From assembly GCA_037367355.1 (NCBI GenBank), contig CM074699.1:1798001-1862000 (forward strand): a stretch of 64,000 nucleotides of DNA, given 5' to 3'. Both the position numbers and the translations under genes were made by a program. The stretch's first letter is position 1, and each line of letters starts with the position of its first letter. Below are positions 46,766 through 57,031 of the stretch, one piece after another. The notes beneath the pieces were generated by a model. That model did no database searches, was not told where the DNA came from, and saw nothing but the letters and a program-made list of their open reading frames with translations. This DNA is from Neoscytalidium dimidiatum. Taxonomy: Eukaryota; Ascomycota; Dothideomycetes; Botryosphaeriales; Botryosphaeriaceae.

Positions 46766-49402
46766 GACCGGCAATCATGGGATAAAACGCGTTTCAAAGT
46801 CACACGTGGCATTTTAAAAAAGCAAATACGGGAAAGCTCCTGGGTTGGCCACTTTATGTAATTGGAGGCTCTTTTTGAGGCGAGTCTTATGATCAGTATA
46901 GTCATACGCCCAGGCCCAATTGAAAGGAACTCCACGCAACCACACAAAATCCGTAGCCGGTGATTGACTGCAATATAATGCGTCGGGTGTAATTACCAAT
47001 AGCGGGTCGAAGGATGAATGCAGATGCTGACAGAGGCGCAGGAATACGGATTCATCCTTCGCATCAATGCTCCTTGTACACGCACTGGACGTTGCTTCCC
47101 TCGCGAATCTAGGTAACGCCTGTAGGTCTCTAGTAGCGCGATAATGATTTCGAAATCCTGGGATACTAGGTTTCTCCAAACACCACGGTTGCCTGAGATA
47201 TCAGGCCAACAACTTCTGAGCAAAAACAGTCGCAACTAGAGATATTTCACGGAGCACGGCAGTCTCACGATCAAGATCTAAAGAGGGGGAGTGACAGATG
47301 AAGCCGCACGCAGGTCTTCCCGTGGAAGGTTGGGCGCGTGGGTCAGCCTAGCACAACTCGGGCCCCTTTAGAAGAAAAAGTAAAAAACCGAAGCAGTTTA
47401 CTTCAAGAGACCGACGTAGCTAGGCGTGTACCGGCAGAACCAAAGATTTGCCAGCTCGCCCGCTAAGTCTAAGGTCGAACATCTGAAGATTCAGGACTCT
47501 CGTGTAACGTGAATGTTCGCGCGAGGTCAGGGATGCTGGTGTGCAATGGGAGCCACACCGGTGAGGTGGACTTCCCCAGCGCCTCCACACCAACCCTGGT
47601 AAAAAGAGGAAAGGAAAGAGACGCTAAGTCGACCTTCGAACGTCGCGCCACCCTTGTAGCATTATGTCATGCGTACGAAACTGCAGGAGACGTGTGGCTT
47701 GGTTGGTCACGGTGGATTGCCAGACAGCCTCTCAGCTTTTCTCCAAATCCATGGCGGCTTGACATTCCGGCCTGTTCTTTTCTGAACAAGGGTCACTAAG
47801 TCCGGCCGCGAACGTCGCAAGCGAGGAGATCTTGGAATGCTTTTTGGTCTGTGGAGATAGTGCGGCGGTAGTGGCGGGCTCAAGTTGGTAGCTTTCGCTT
47901 GGTAGTCATTTGTCTGGACTTCCGCATCTCGGGGGCCCGATCCCGGGGAATTTGCTCGGGGACCCGGTCTTTGTGTAGATTTTTTCTTCTCCCCGTCTGC
48001 CCACCTCTGCTACCTGGCCCTCTCCTTGAGTATCGACGCTTTCGGCGTTTGTAGCGGCCCGGTTTGGGCAGTACTAAGTCTCTCGCCGGACGTCTGAAGA
48101 GAACGGAATTCTGTGCTACCAAGCGGAAAAATCGGTTGAAGACGCAGCCGGGGAAAGTCTGTACATAAACAGGCAGCATTGATGAGGTAAAGAGGCAAGC
48201 AAAGTGGAGACATCTTGTACACAACTTCGAACGTCTGGAGTTTTTGGGTTTTTGTGTAACTTTGCTTAAGTGCTCATGAGGCCGATTGATTGGCCGGCAA
48301 AAGGGGGCTCGACGGAAGCGGTCAGGCGATAGGGATGGGCGACGAGCTGCCAAAAACCGCGATCCTTGGCTACGACTCCGGTGGTTCGCGCGGCCGCTAG
48401 TGAATGCCGCTATGGGGGGAAAGGTGGCTCGGACGGAGGCTTGCGGGTTGCAGCAGTGGTCCGTCCCGGTGACGACACGCCTAGTGCTCCGGCGAGGAGT
48501 CCCGACAGAAATTCGCACCTCAGGGCTCTTTCGATGTCCGCCGAAACTGCTTTGAGGGCTCGGAGATAGCAAAGAGGTTGATGGAGAAGGCGGAAAGAGG
48601 GCGGCCCGTGGTAATTTAGCGGCCGGCATCTGCGCCGACACGAGTCGACGGCAGATTGCGGCATCGCTCTGCTCATAACGCGATGCGTTGATCTTCGTAA
48701 TGAAAACTGTGAGCTCTCTCTCTCTCATCCAGCCTGTTCGGGTAGCAGATGGAGGCCTAAGGTGCTTGAGGAATGGCCGGGCGGGCAGCGGCGTGCCTGG
48801 CTTTGCAGGACGGAAGTCGTATTCTATAAAGGGCGCACTGGGTGGCATCGTCAGCGGCCCACAGGGCGGGCAGTGGCGGACCGTTCCTACATAAGTGCAT
48901 GGGTTTGACTCGGGGAGTAGGGCGCAACAAGATCGCAACAGGAAGGTCGAAGAGGCGGCTTATCCGGGGTTGTTCTTTGTGCGTAATAGTCGGCTGTCTA
49001 GTTGGCGGGCGCGGAGCAGTAGCACGCGGCACAGGACGACCCGATTTCGGCGCCTTGCGCGCGCGATAACGCTATCAGCTGCGACGCCCAGTCCGTGGAG
49101 CTGTCCACGAGTCCTCCGCTGTCAGTGTCAACCTCTGCCAACCCAACAACTGGCATATCCCCGGCGTACGGCCGATCTCTCATTTCGCTGACTCCATGCC
49201 GCTTGCCGCTCCCCGTCTCTCACCATGTTTGCCGCGTCTCTGTGCGCCGCCCCGAGCTCCGCACCCCTACGCGTCGCCTAAACCAGCCAAATCTATATAA
49301 TATTGCGCGCCACAGCCTCTGGCTCCGCTCCTGCAGCTTGCGCCCTGTGAGACCGGTTCAGTCCAACCCCAACCTGACCGCCTTCTGAGCCGCCAGCCTA
49401 AC
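46766..49402. other. Intergenic region upstream of the gamma-glutamyltranspeptidase
   Basis: A 2.6-kb gap. A reverse-strand frame of about 350 codons (47880-48938) exists, but it is Arg/Pro/Ser-rich without a domain and is not called. TATATAA at 49294-49300 could be the TATA box of the downstream gene. No other signal is seen. Confidence 0.55.
49294..49300 (+). promoter_or_regulatory. Possible TATA box of the gamma-glutamyltranspeptidase gene
   Basis: TATATAA lies 103 bp upstream of the start codon, followed by a C-rich leader. Distance and sequence fit a TATA element; no experimental support. Confidence 0.4.
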
Positions 49403-51300
49403 ATGTCGTCCAAGAAGCTCTTCATGCCTTCGCTGGCAGGGCTTGTCACGAGCCTGCTGTCCTCGCAGTCCGTTCTCGCCTATCCGCACACCCAGTACCA
49501 GTCGACAGAACCGCGCCTTGGTGCTGTTGCTTCCGAGAGCTCAGAATGCAGCACTATCGGCACCGACCTGCTCAAGGCCGGCGGCACTGCCGCTGATGCC
49601 CTCGTTGGCACCACCCTCTGCGTTGGTGTCATCGGCATGTACCACTCCGGTTTGTTTGCTGAAGCCAAAAGGACGTCCGCTGGCATACTAATTCATGCTC
49701 AGGAATCGGCGGTGGCGGGTTCATGACGGTTCGAAGCTCGAACGGGTCCTACGAGTTCATCGATTTCCGTGAGACCGCGCCCGCAGCCGCCTTCGAGGAC
49801 ATGTACACCAACAACACGGATTTGTCCATCTACGGCGGCCTGGCGAGGTGAGTCTTTTCCAACATGTGCTCCACACCGGACGGCTCTGACTTGAAATACA
49901 GCGGTGTCCCTGGTGAGCTCCGCGGTCTGGAGTACCTTCACAGGCACTATGGCAAATTACCATGGAAGGACTTGGTCATGCCTGCTGTCAACGTTGCCAG
50001 ATATGGTTTCCGTGTCACCGAAGACCTGATAAAGTATATGGACTCAGCAACTTCGGGCCAAGACAACTTCCTTGTCAACGATCCCACGTGGGCCATTGAC
50101 TTCGCTCCCCACGGCTATCGCGTCAAGCTCAACGAGACAATTACGCGCAAGCGTTACGCCGATACTCTGGAGACTATCGCAAATGAAGGACCGGACGCGT
50201 TTTACACAGGTGCCATTGCAAATGCGACCATTAGTGCGCTGCAGAAATCGAACGGAACTATGACGCTGGAGGATCTTAAGAACTACACTGCCAGGATCCA
50301 GGAGCCGGTCTCAATCACTTACAGGGGCTACAAGCTGTTCAGCGGCGGTGCACCTTCTGGTGGTGTTGTGGCTCTAAGCGCGCTGAAGATAGTGGAAGGA
50401 TACGAGGACTTTGGCGATCCGGCAAACGTTAATCTGACCACCCATAGGTTGGACGAGGCCATCAGGTTTGCGTACGGCGAGGTAAGTAAGGAAGCTTCTG
50501 AATGAGTCAGGTTGACACAACGCTCGGATGAATCATGCAGCTAATACATTGCAAAGAGGACTGAACTCGGCGATCCAGACTTTGTCGAGGGCATGGATGA
50601 GTATCAGAAGCAGATGCTCAGCGCCAACACTACTTCTTTAATCCGTAGCAGGATCTCCGACTTCCACACGCAGAATGTGTCTGCCTACAACCCCGACGGA
50701 ATCGAAAGTCTTGAGACTCCCGGCACTTCTCACGTGGTCACTGCTGACAAGTCTGGAATGGCTATTTCCTTGACCACAACAATCAACCTGCTGTTTGGAT
50801 CCCAGCTCATGGTTCCAGAGACAGGAGTCATCATGAACGACGAGATGAATGACTTTTCTATTCCCGGCGCGTCTAATGCCTTCGGTTATATTCCCAGCCC
50901 GGCAAACTACGTACGTCCTGGCAAACGTCCGCTCTCCTCTATCTCTCCAGTCATCGTTGAATATCCCAATGGCACTCTCTACATATCCGTCGGCGCCGCT
51001 GGCGGATCTCGTATCATCACCTCTACGATCCAGAATATTCACCACATGCTGGACGAGGGTTTGACTGCACCTGAGGCTCTTGCTGAGCCCCGACTCCACG
51101 ACCAGCTCGTCCCGTACTATGTCAGCTTTGAGTACTCGTACGATAATTCGACCGTCGAATTTATGAAAGAGCGTGGCCACAACGTCACCTGGGTGGCGCC
51201 CGGACAGAGCACTGCACAAGCTCTAAGGCTCCTACCCAACGGAACCTTCGAAGCTGCTGGCGAGCCAAGGCAAAAGAACTCCGGCGGGTTTGCCGTGTAG
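49403..51300 (+). CDS. Secreted gamma-glutamyltranspeptidase
   Basis: Four exons: 49403-49649, 49703-49847, 49902-50481 and 50557-51300, giving 571 aa; introns are 53, 54 and 75 nt with CTAAT-type branch sites. A signal peptide (about 1-26, ending SVLAYP) sends it to the secretory route. The large-subunit region has ECSTIGTDLLKAGGTAADA, GIGGGGFM and FRETAP. The autoprocessing nucleophile is Thr381 in PGTSHVVT, where the proenzyme is cut into two subunits. Further active-site segments are NDEMNDF and SSISPVI. The enzyme cleaves the gamma-glutamyl bond of glutathione and its conjugates or transfers the glutamyl group. Many Asn-X-Thr/Ser sites fit an extracellular or vacuolar glycoprotein. It is complete, in contrast to the decayed genes that follow. 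Confidence 0.92.
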
Positions 51301-52139
51301 GCGGATATTCTAAACAATGAAGGAGAAACCCCATACAATTTAGAAAACCTTAAAATACGAGGAAAATTTGATCTACGCTTCAGTTCCTAGCGACGGTCTG
51401 CTTTCAGCAACCAGAACCCCGCTGACGATTCGTGGAGAGTTAAAACGCTCGTCCGGACGGAAATGCTTGCCAATGTTTACGAATATTGGCAAGCATCTCC
51501 GTCCGCGCGGCTGTGTTAACTCTCCACACAACCTTGCCTGCTGCTTTTCTTGTGCTGCCGCTCTCAGTTGCGATCTCCGCCCCCCGTAGGCTGACACGTC
51601 CTTATGAACGGAAGCACAGGGAAGACGACTTGAATTAAATGTCTGAAAATCTGGAACGCGCGTTACTTCTTGGCCGAAACTGAAGGTATTTGGCGGGATC
51701 GTCGGATGAACTGACCTGCAGGTTTCGGAGCCAGGTAAGCAGTGCAACGCACTCTCAATACCTCTGATACAATGACATCCAAACTGCAGTCGCCCATGTA
51801 TGCTTCAGAGCTCAAAGGGTTCTAAAATGTCATACTAATCACACAGTACCCGTTATTATTCGATCACTTACTATCTATATTTTTTATTTTTGTTCATGAT
51901 CTCATGCACACGAGTACTGACAAACGTAGGTACATCACAAATGCATATTTCAGGTGTCTACTGACGACACGTTCACGTTCAGAATATCTCTTCAAGCACA
52001 ATAGAAAACTGTCTTTTGTCTAGACAAATGTCATCAACAACATCTGCAAGATCTGTGGTCCAAACCAAATCAAAGAACACATAAGAGACCAAAAGCAAAC
52101 CAATCCACCTCTCATTCTATGAGAAATATAGTGTCATTA
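51301..52139. other. Intergenic region with a 94-bp hairpin
   Basis: The 3' flank of the transpeptidase gene, a near-perfect inverted repeat (51433-51526), then AT-richer DNA without a supportable gene up to the NRPS-like relic. Confidence 0.6.
51433..51526. repeat. 94-bp inverted repeat, 42-bp arms and 10-nt loop
   Basis: The left arm (51433-51474, starting TGGAGAGTTA) pairs with the right arm (51485-51526) at 35 of 42 positions by my count. The outer 11 bp and the inner 12 bp pair perfectly; most mismatches fall in the middle. The spacer is GTTTACGAAT. It lies about 130 bp after the transpeptidase stop codon. It could be a short inverted-repeat element, a palindromic gene-end hairpin, or a source of small RNA. 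No flanking target-site duplication is obvious. Confidence 0.85.
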
Positions 52140-52835
52140 AGCCAGAGAAACCGGTAACACTCCCATCTCAACGCCATCCCCATCCTCAATTAGCCTTTTC
52201 ACAGAGGGACCACAGAACCTCGCAATCCACGCACATAACATGCGCATCATCGCCTCCGTAACCTCTGTCCCCACAATCTTCTCGCAAAAATGCAACGCGA
52301 CCTTCACGCTGCCCTTGTCTGTCCCCTTACCAACCAACCTCGTCTCCATCGCCACATCTGCCGAGTCCCACGTCCCACCAACCCATCCAACCCTACACCT
52401 CGCCTCACCAGAAGGCTCGACCGCACCCCTCGACTCATCATCCTCGAACAATCCCATAGCATCTCGCTGCATATGCACGACGGTCGAGCTGAACCTGCGC
52501 GATGATAATGGCAACCCCTGATCCCAACGTTACACGCCCCGATGCGGCGCCGCGGCGCGCGCCTACCTCTCCACCTCGTTGAGCAGCCGTTCCTCCCCAT
52601 CCTCGTCCTCCTCCCCCCTCCTTCCGAGGAGAGCGGTCGAAACGCTCACCACGACGGGCCCCGTGTTCAGGCACGGCCCGACGACCGCTTCGACACCATC
52701 GAGTAGGATGGCTGACCATGACAGCGAATCTCCCGTGGAGTATACCACGGCCTCTTTATCAGGATGCTCCCGTGCATGGGCTTCGAGCAAATGATGGATA
52801 CAGGTCTCGTTCACCTCTTGAACAGGAGACGACAT
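52140..52835 (-). pseudogene. NRPS-like fragment (decayed)
   Basis: Reverse-strand reading from an ATG at 52835. The first 35 codons (NETCIHHLLEAHAREHPDKE) look like the start of an NRPS adenylation domain. They run straight into DGVEAVVGPCLNTGPVVV, which looks like the middle of an NRPS condensation domain. A weak donor near 52572 and an acceptor near 52525 could join this in frame to a second part (to 52140) that may be the end of a condensation domain. None of the core A-domain motifs and no HHxxxD motif are present, so it cannot be a working synthetase. Internal deletion or rearrangement is the simplest reading. Resemblance is short, so this call is tentative. Confidence 0.45.
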
Positions 52836-53498
52836 TATTGGAGAAAATGTAAGGAACGATGTATCAAATGAATGTGGGCTCGAAGCTGCCAATGGACTCG
52901 TGTAACGGATCTTTATCGACGCTTGCAGGCAAGAGAACGTGCCTTTATGGCATTACCGACTTTTCGCTCAACGTGCGAGCGCGCTTTGTGGAATGAGGTG
53001 CTTATGTCAAGAGGGCTGAACGAAGATGCCCTTTTAGGCTCATCGCTTGGAATCAACCACCAAGCACGCATGAGTAAGTCTAGTTTCCCTCGGGTCATAT
53101 CAAAGCTTTGCGACGCACAGTCTGGGAACCCAAGACAGGGCGAGCTCAACATAGCTAGCCTGAAATCTCTCGGCTTGCAGCAACAGTGCAATCTGTATAT
53201 TAACGGCTCAAACGTGCTCGTATTTCTTCGGTCCATACGATCATTGTTCTGCCTCATGGTACAAGACGCTCAGCCCAGCACTACTACCGTTCAGCCAGCT
53301 TCGGGATCTTGGAGTCCTCCGGTGCAACTTCTTCCAGTAATACCTCCTATTGAACCGGAAGATGGCGACACGCTCCGCGCACTGAGAAAGCCCGCCGCAA
53401 TTGCAAATGCCGGCGCTTCTCGCTCACCGCGCTCTCTGCATTGCCTCGAGAAGCCAGCGGCGGCAGTGACGAAACTCAGCTCGCAGAAATTGCAGGAA
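52836..53498. other. Unassigned stretch between the NRPS-like fragment and the AKR relic
   Basis: A forward frame is open from 52872 into the AKR relic, but its first 200 codons show no domain and a mixed composition. It may be degraded coding DNA. I cannot assign it. Confidence 0.45.
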
Positions 53499-54635
53499 AT
53501 GCCACTTTCCCTCCAGCGGTACATCCAGGACAGTCATGCTGAGTACGGGCGACTGGGCAACAGTGGTTTGCGCATTTCCAACCCCATCCTCGGCAGAATG
53601 CACATCGGCACTTCGAAAAGGTTAGATTGGGTGCTCGACGAAAAAGAGTTCATTGCGCTGCTGAAGGGGGCATACGACCATGGAATCAACACGGTAAGCG
53701 TCCCGTCTCCTTTCCCGTCCATGTCGCACTCTTGCTGACCTACCATGTGAAATGTAGTGAGATATATCCCGCGTTATCGGAAAGGCGCTGCGCGTCCACC
53801 GTATTCCCCAGCACAAGGTTGTGATCATGACTAATTGCTTCCGTCCCGTGACAGACCCAGACGTCGATCCAAATCTAGGGAGCATCATGACCATGTTCGG
53901 GGACTCCGCAAAGACGAGCAAAGACAGTGTCAATCAACCCGGCGAGTTGATTGTAGCTGGCAAATTCCGTCCTTTCTTCCTTCGACTTATTTTTGATTCT
54001 TGAATGGCTCGGTAGGACTTTCCAGGTCGACTACATTCAAGCAGGTCAAGGACTCGTTAGAGCGGCTCGACACAGAATACATCGACGTGTTGCAGATTCG
54101 TCGGTTCGACGATGAAGGCACTGCATGACCTGATCCAGACCAACAAAGTGAGCTACATCGGAGCTGGTTCGATGTGGACACACGAGTTCGCCATCCTTGC
54201 AACATGCTGCCGAGCGCAATGGGTGGACCAAGTTCATCTTGATGCAGAACCACTACAACTTGCTATACCGCGAGGAGGAGCGCTAGATGATCAAGTACTG
54301 CCGGATGACCGGGGTCGGCCTGATTCCGGTAAGAGTCTATGACACCACTCGTACAACATGAGGACTTTGACGGAAGAGGTGTTCGCAGTGGTCTCCCTTG
54401 GCGTCGGGTAGGCTGGCTCGGCCCGGCCGCCTTGCCACAACGGCGTGTGGGTGGGCGATGAGCCACGTCGCGCTGGCTTGGCTGAATAGGCGGGTCACGG
54501 CGCCCATCATCGGGTTCTCGAGTGCGGCGCGCATGGACGAGGGGTTGGTGGCGAGGGACAAGACGCTGGGGCGAGATGGAGGAGCGGTACCTGGAGGAGC
54601 AGTATAGGCCCCAGCGCGTGCAGGGTCATTCTTGA
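53499..54635 (+). pseudogene. Aldo/keto reductase pseudogene
   Basis: Clear pieces of a fungal aldo/keto reductase (versiconal/aryl-alcohol reductase type) occur in order but in different frames. EYGRLGNSGLRISNPILG opens it (from 53499). Then KGAYDHGINT is followed by a splice-like GTAAGC to TAG stretch, after which the frame changes to RVIGKALRVHRIPQHKVVIM. Next come [30 protein letters not shown] and [11 protein letters not shown] followed by an in-frame TAG. The last pieces are GVGLIP, SHVALAWLNRRVTAPIIGFSS and a C-terminal ...VQGHS stop. The WDTAxxY segment with the catalytic Asp and Tyr is missing. At least three frame changes and one stop make it non-functional. Confidence 0.85.
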
Positions 54636-55344
54636 GCCTCATGGCGTCACATCCATGCTCGACTTTCCTGTTTTAGCAATAGTCTCACTCGCTTGCCGAG
54701 CTTGGCATGACTTTTTTGCAACCCTGTTTTCTGAATCCTGGTTTGACACTTGTGCCATTTGGAGTTTCTCATATCTGGACGCAAGGCTCAGAGTCCATTC
54801 TCGTGTCCGAAATCTAGGGTTTAGGACATGAACTATTTTGTCGTGTCTTTTTTCTTTCTTTTTTTTCAAGCGCTACCAATCGCTTCACTTTGACTCTGCT
54901 CCCCACCGGCTGACTACCACACACGCAGTTGAAGAGTAAGCGCGCGTGCAGATCAGGGTTCGGCGCGCCCCGGCAAAGACTCGAGCAGCCGCGCGCCGTT
55001 CACCATCCCACCCTCCCAGATAAGACCAGTCGGGAAGCCTGCATGCTTTATGCTGGTGGCATGGATGGCCTTTGCGCGCGGCTTGCGTAGCGCACCCGCC
55101 CCCCAACCCTAGTCGCTGACTTTTCGGCCCAGCGGTCAGTCCATTGCTGGTTGGACATACTCTCACACCATGAGGAGAAGACGCCTCCCACTTGGCGTGG
55201 CTGAGCCCCAGCTGCCTCGCAAACCTCATCGCTTGACGAGTCAACCCCGGAAACCCGAAAATGTCGGGCCCATGAGCGAATAAATCGCATATCTTTCTTT
55301 CCTCTGTCAGCACAGACCCGTAGAGCCCCATCAGTTTACTCAAT
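54636..55344. other. Intergenic region between two pseudogenes
   Basis: No gene is supported. A reverse-strand frame of 170 codons (54885-55397) has no domain and overlaps the start of the P450 relic on the other strand. A poly(T) run is near 54859. Confidence 0.55.
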
Positions 55345-56239
55345 ATGGACTCTCCTGACGTCGTTCCACCTGCGCCGCGTAGGGGCTGGTTCACCACTGT
55401 GGTGCTAATTCTGCTCGTCTGCCTGGGCCGGTTCCTTTTTTGGGCCTACAAAGTGAGGTCCAAGTGTCGAAAGCTCATTAGCCAACCTGCCCCCCGACAA
55501 TATCAGAGTCGGCAGGCGGCAGAATGCGAGACCATGTGGTCTGCTATTTGAAGTTATTGAAGCAGCAATTCGCCCTTTGGTACGATTTGTGAGCAATCGA
55601 AGCAGCCGTCTGGACGAAAGCGTAGTAATCCTGGAACGTTTGCGTTCAGAAGACTTCTTGAACTACCCATGGACTTGTCAACTATTGCTGCGCCTCCAAA
55701 CTACACAAACTACACAAGCGGTGCATCAACGTGCTGAGGCCGTGCGTCGGCGTGCCCGTCCTGTCCACTATCAGCTGGCCAAACCCTTCCAGCAGCGGCG
55801 CAAGACGGCCTTCATCGACGCCGAGGTCGGTAAGATGGTCGACGAGCACTTCGCAGCCGTGCTCGCCTCGCACAAGCAGAGCCCGGCCGCCATTAACCCG
55901 GCGCTCGAGACCTTCGCCCGCAAGATGAACCAGCAGCTCGACGCCGCGTTTCGTTCCGGCAGATCTGCATCGATCAGTACGTCTCCCCATCATCCCCCAA
56001 GTTCTCAGCCCAAAACGGCACTCAGGGGAAGCACCAAAAAGAAAGAAAAGCAAAAAAAAAAAAAAAAAAACAAGAGGTCTGACCAACAACCAGATTCAAG
56101 CCCTTCCTCTTTCAACGGCCACTGCACCTCCAGCACCAACATCGCCGTACGCCGCCCGCTGCGCCAAGCACGACCGCGTCTTCGGCCGGAACCCGTCCGC
56201 CGCGCGCCTCGCCGTCCTCAACCCGCTTTTAACTTTTGA
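55345..56239 (+). pseudogene. Cytochrome P450 pseudogene (truncated)
   Basis: The ATG at 55345 starts a typical P450 membrane anchor (WFTTVVLILLVCLGRFLFW) and a charged stop-transfer stretch. After about 45 codons the frame breaks. A second frame (55577 onward) carries a middle region with YQLAKPFQQRRKTAFID. A third piece near 56108-56190 resembles the oxygen-binding I-helix (GHxTTSST type), but in shifted frames. An A-rich run of over 30 nt (56039-56073) interrupts it. The ExxR and the heme-binding Cys motif never appear before the stop at 56237, so the C-terminal third is lost. It is most likely a dead secondary-metabolism P450. Confidence 0.65.
56039..56073. repeat. A-rich tract inside the P450 relic
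   Basis: A run of As broken by a few G and C bases, with at least 17 consecutive As, sits in what should be coding sequence. This fits decay or insertion. Confidence 0.8.
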
Positions 56240-57031
56240 TTCGAATTCAGTGCTTTAAGTTATTTCAAATGGAGTGCGTGATAGCTGCTGTTTCTTTTCT
56301 TTTCTTTTTTTTTTTTTTGGAGAGGCCAAATATCAGAGACCCCGAACTGCACTGCGTGGTCAAATGAGGTCGTCAGTATATCTGTTCCCCCGTGGATAAG
56401 ATACACTCCGGAATGATTTTCAGACCCATACGCTATTACTAAGGCAGGAGCTAGCTTAGCGCTTCCTACGCATTTAGTCCCTATGAATAGTTCAGGCAAG
56501 GATGATGGTAACTGTGGATTCAGCAAAGGTATGAGAGCACTCTGTGGAGCCATGTAGGGGGAGATAGTTTTCCATAAATGGACCAGGACAGTCTGCCCGA
56601 TGGCAATGAATTTCTCAGGCAAGAGCGAAACGACTTACAAAACCAAGAACCTGTCCCATAACCATAGCGCCACGCTCACAAATGAAATAGGGCCTGCAAC
56701 GCTATGCTGTGAGAGCCGCGACCTGCCGAGAGAAAAATGCCAGCGCCATGAGACCCCCGGGGAAAAACAAAGGAGCTAGTGGTGAAATGATGAAAACTCC
56801 GAAAACCATGCAAAAATATGAGACCTCCCCCATTCCTTTCCTAACCCATCAAGCATGATCATCATGAATCGTTAGGAGTATAGGGAACATAGATCCCAGG
56901 GCCAGCGTGGCCATCGTAATCTATCATTCTGAGTTTTTTGCGTGTTTGGTTTGTGATGCAAATGGAACCGCCTAGGGGGAAGAGGAAAAGAAAAGAAAAG
57001 AAAAGCAATGAATGGGTATATTAGACCGAAA
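56240..57031. other. Intergenic region
   Basis: AT-richer DNA between the P450 relic and the 3' end of the RING gene. A reverse-strand frame of 120 codons (56260-56622) has no recognisable domain. A poly(T) run is near 56305-56319 and an AAAGAAAAG run near 56985-57005. Confidence 0.55.

Noticed and set aside
47880..48938. Reverse-strand open frame of about 350 codons
   Set aside because: Rich in Arg, Pro, Ser and Cys with no domain, no hydrophobic core and no repeat of conserved residues. It lies in a GC-rich gap where long chance frames are common.
52872..53498. First 200 codons of the forward frame as a real protein fused to the AKR
   Set aside because: No domain, no similarity recognised, and the AKR has its own plausible start at 53499.
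54885..55397. Reverse-strand frame of 170 codons
   Set aside because: No domain is visible, and it overlaps the start of the P450 relic on the other strand.
56260..56622. Reverse-strand frame of 120 codons
   Set aside because: It contains one fairly hydrophobic stretch but no recognisable family and ends in a poly-Lys run from a homopolymer; it may be chance or decayed coding DNA.
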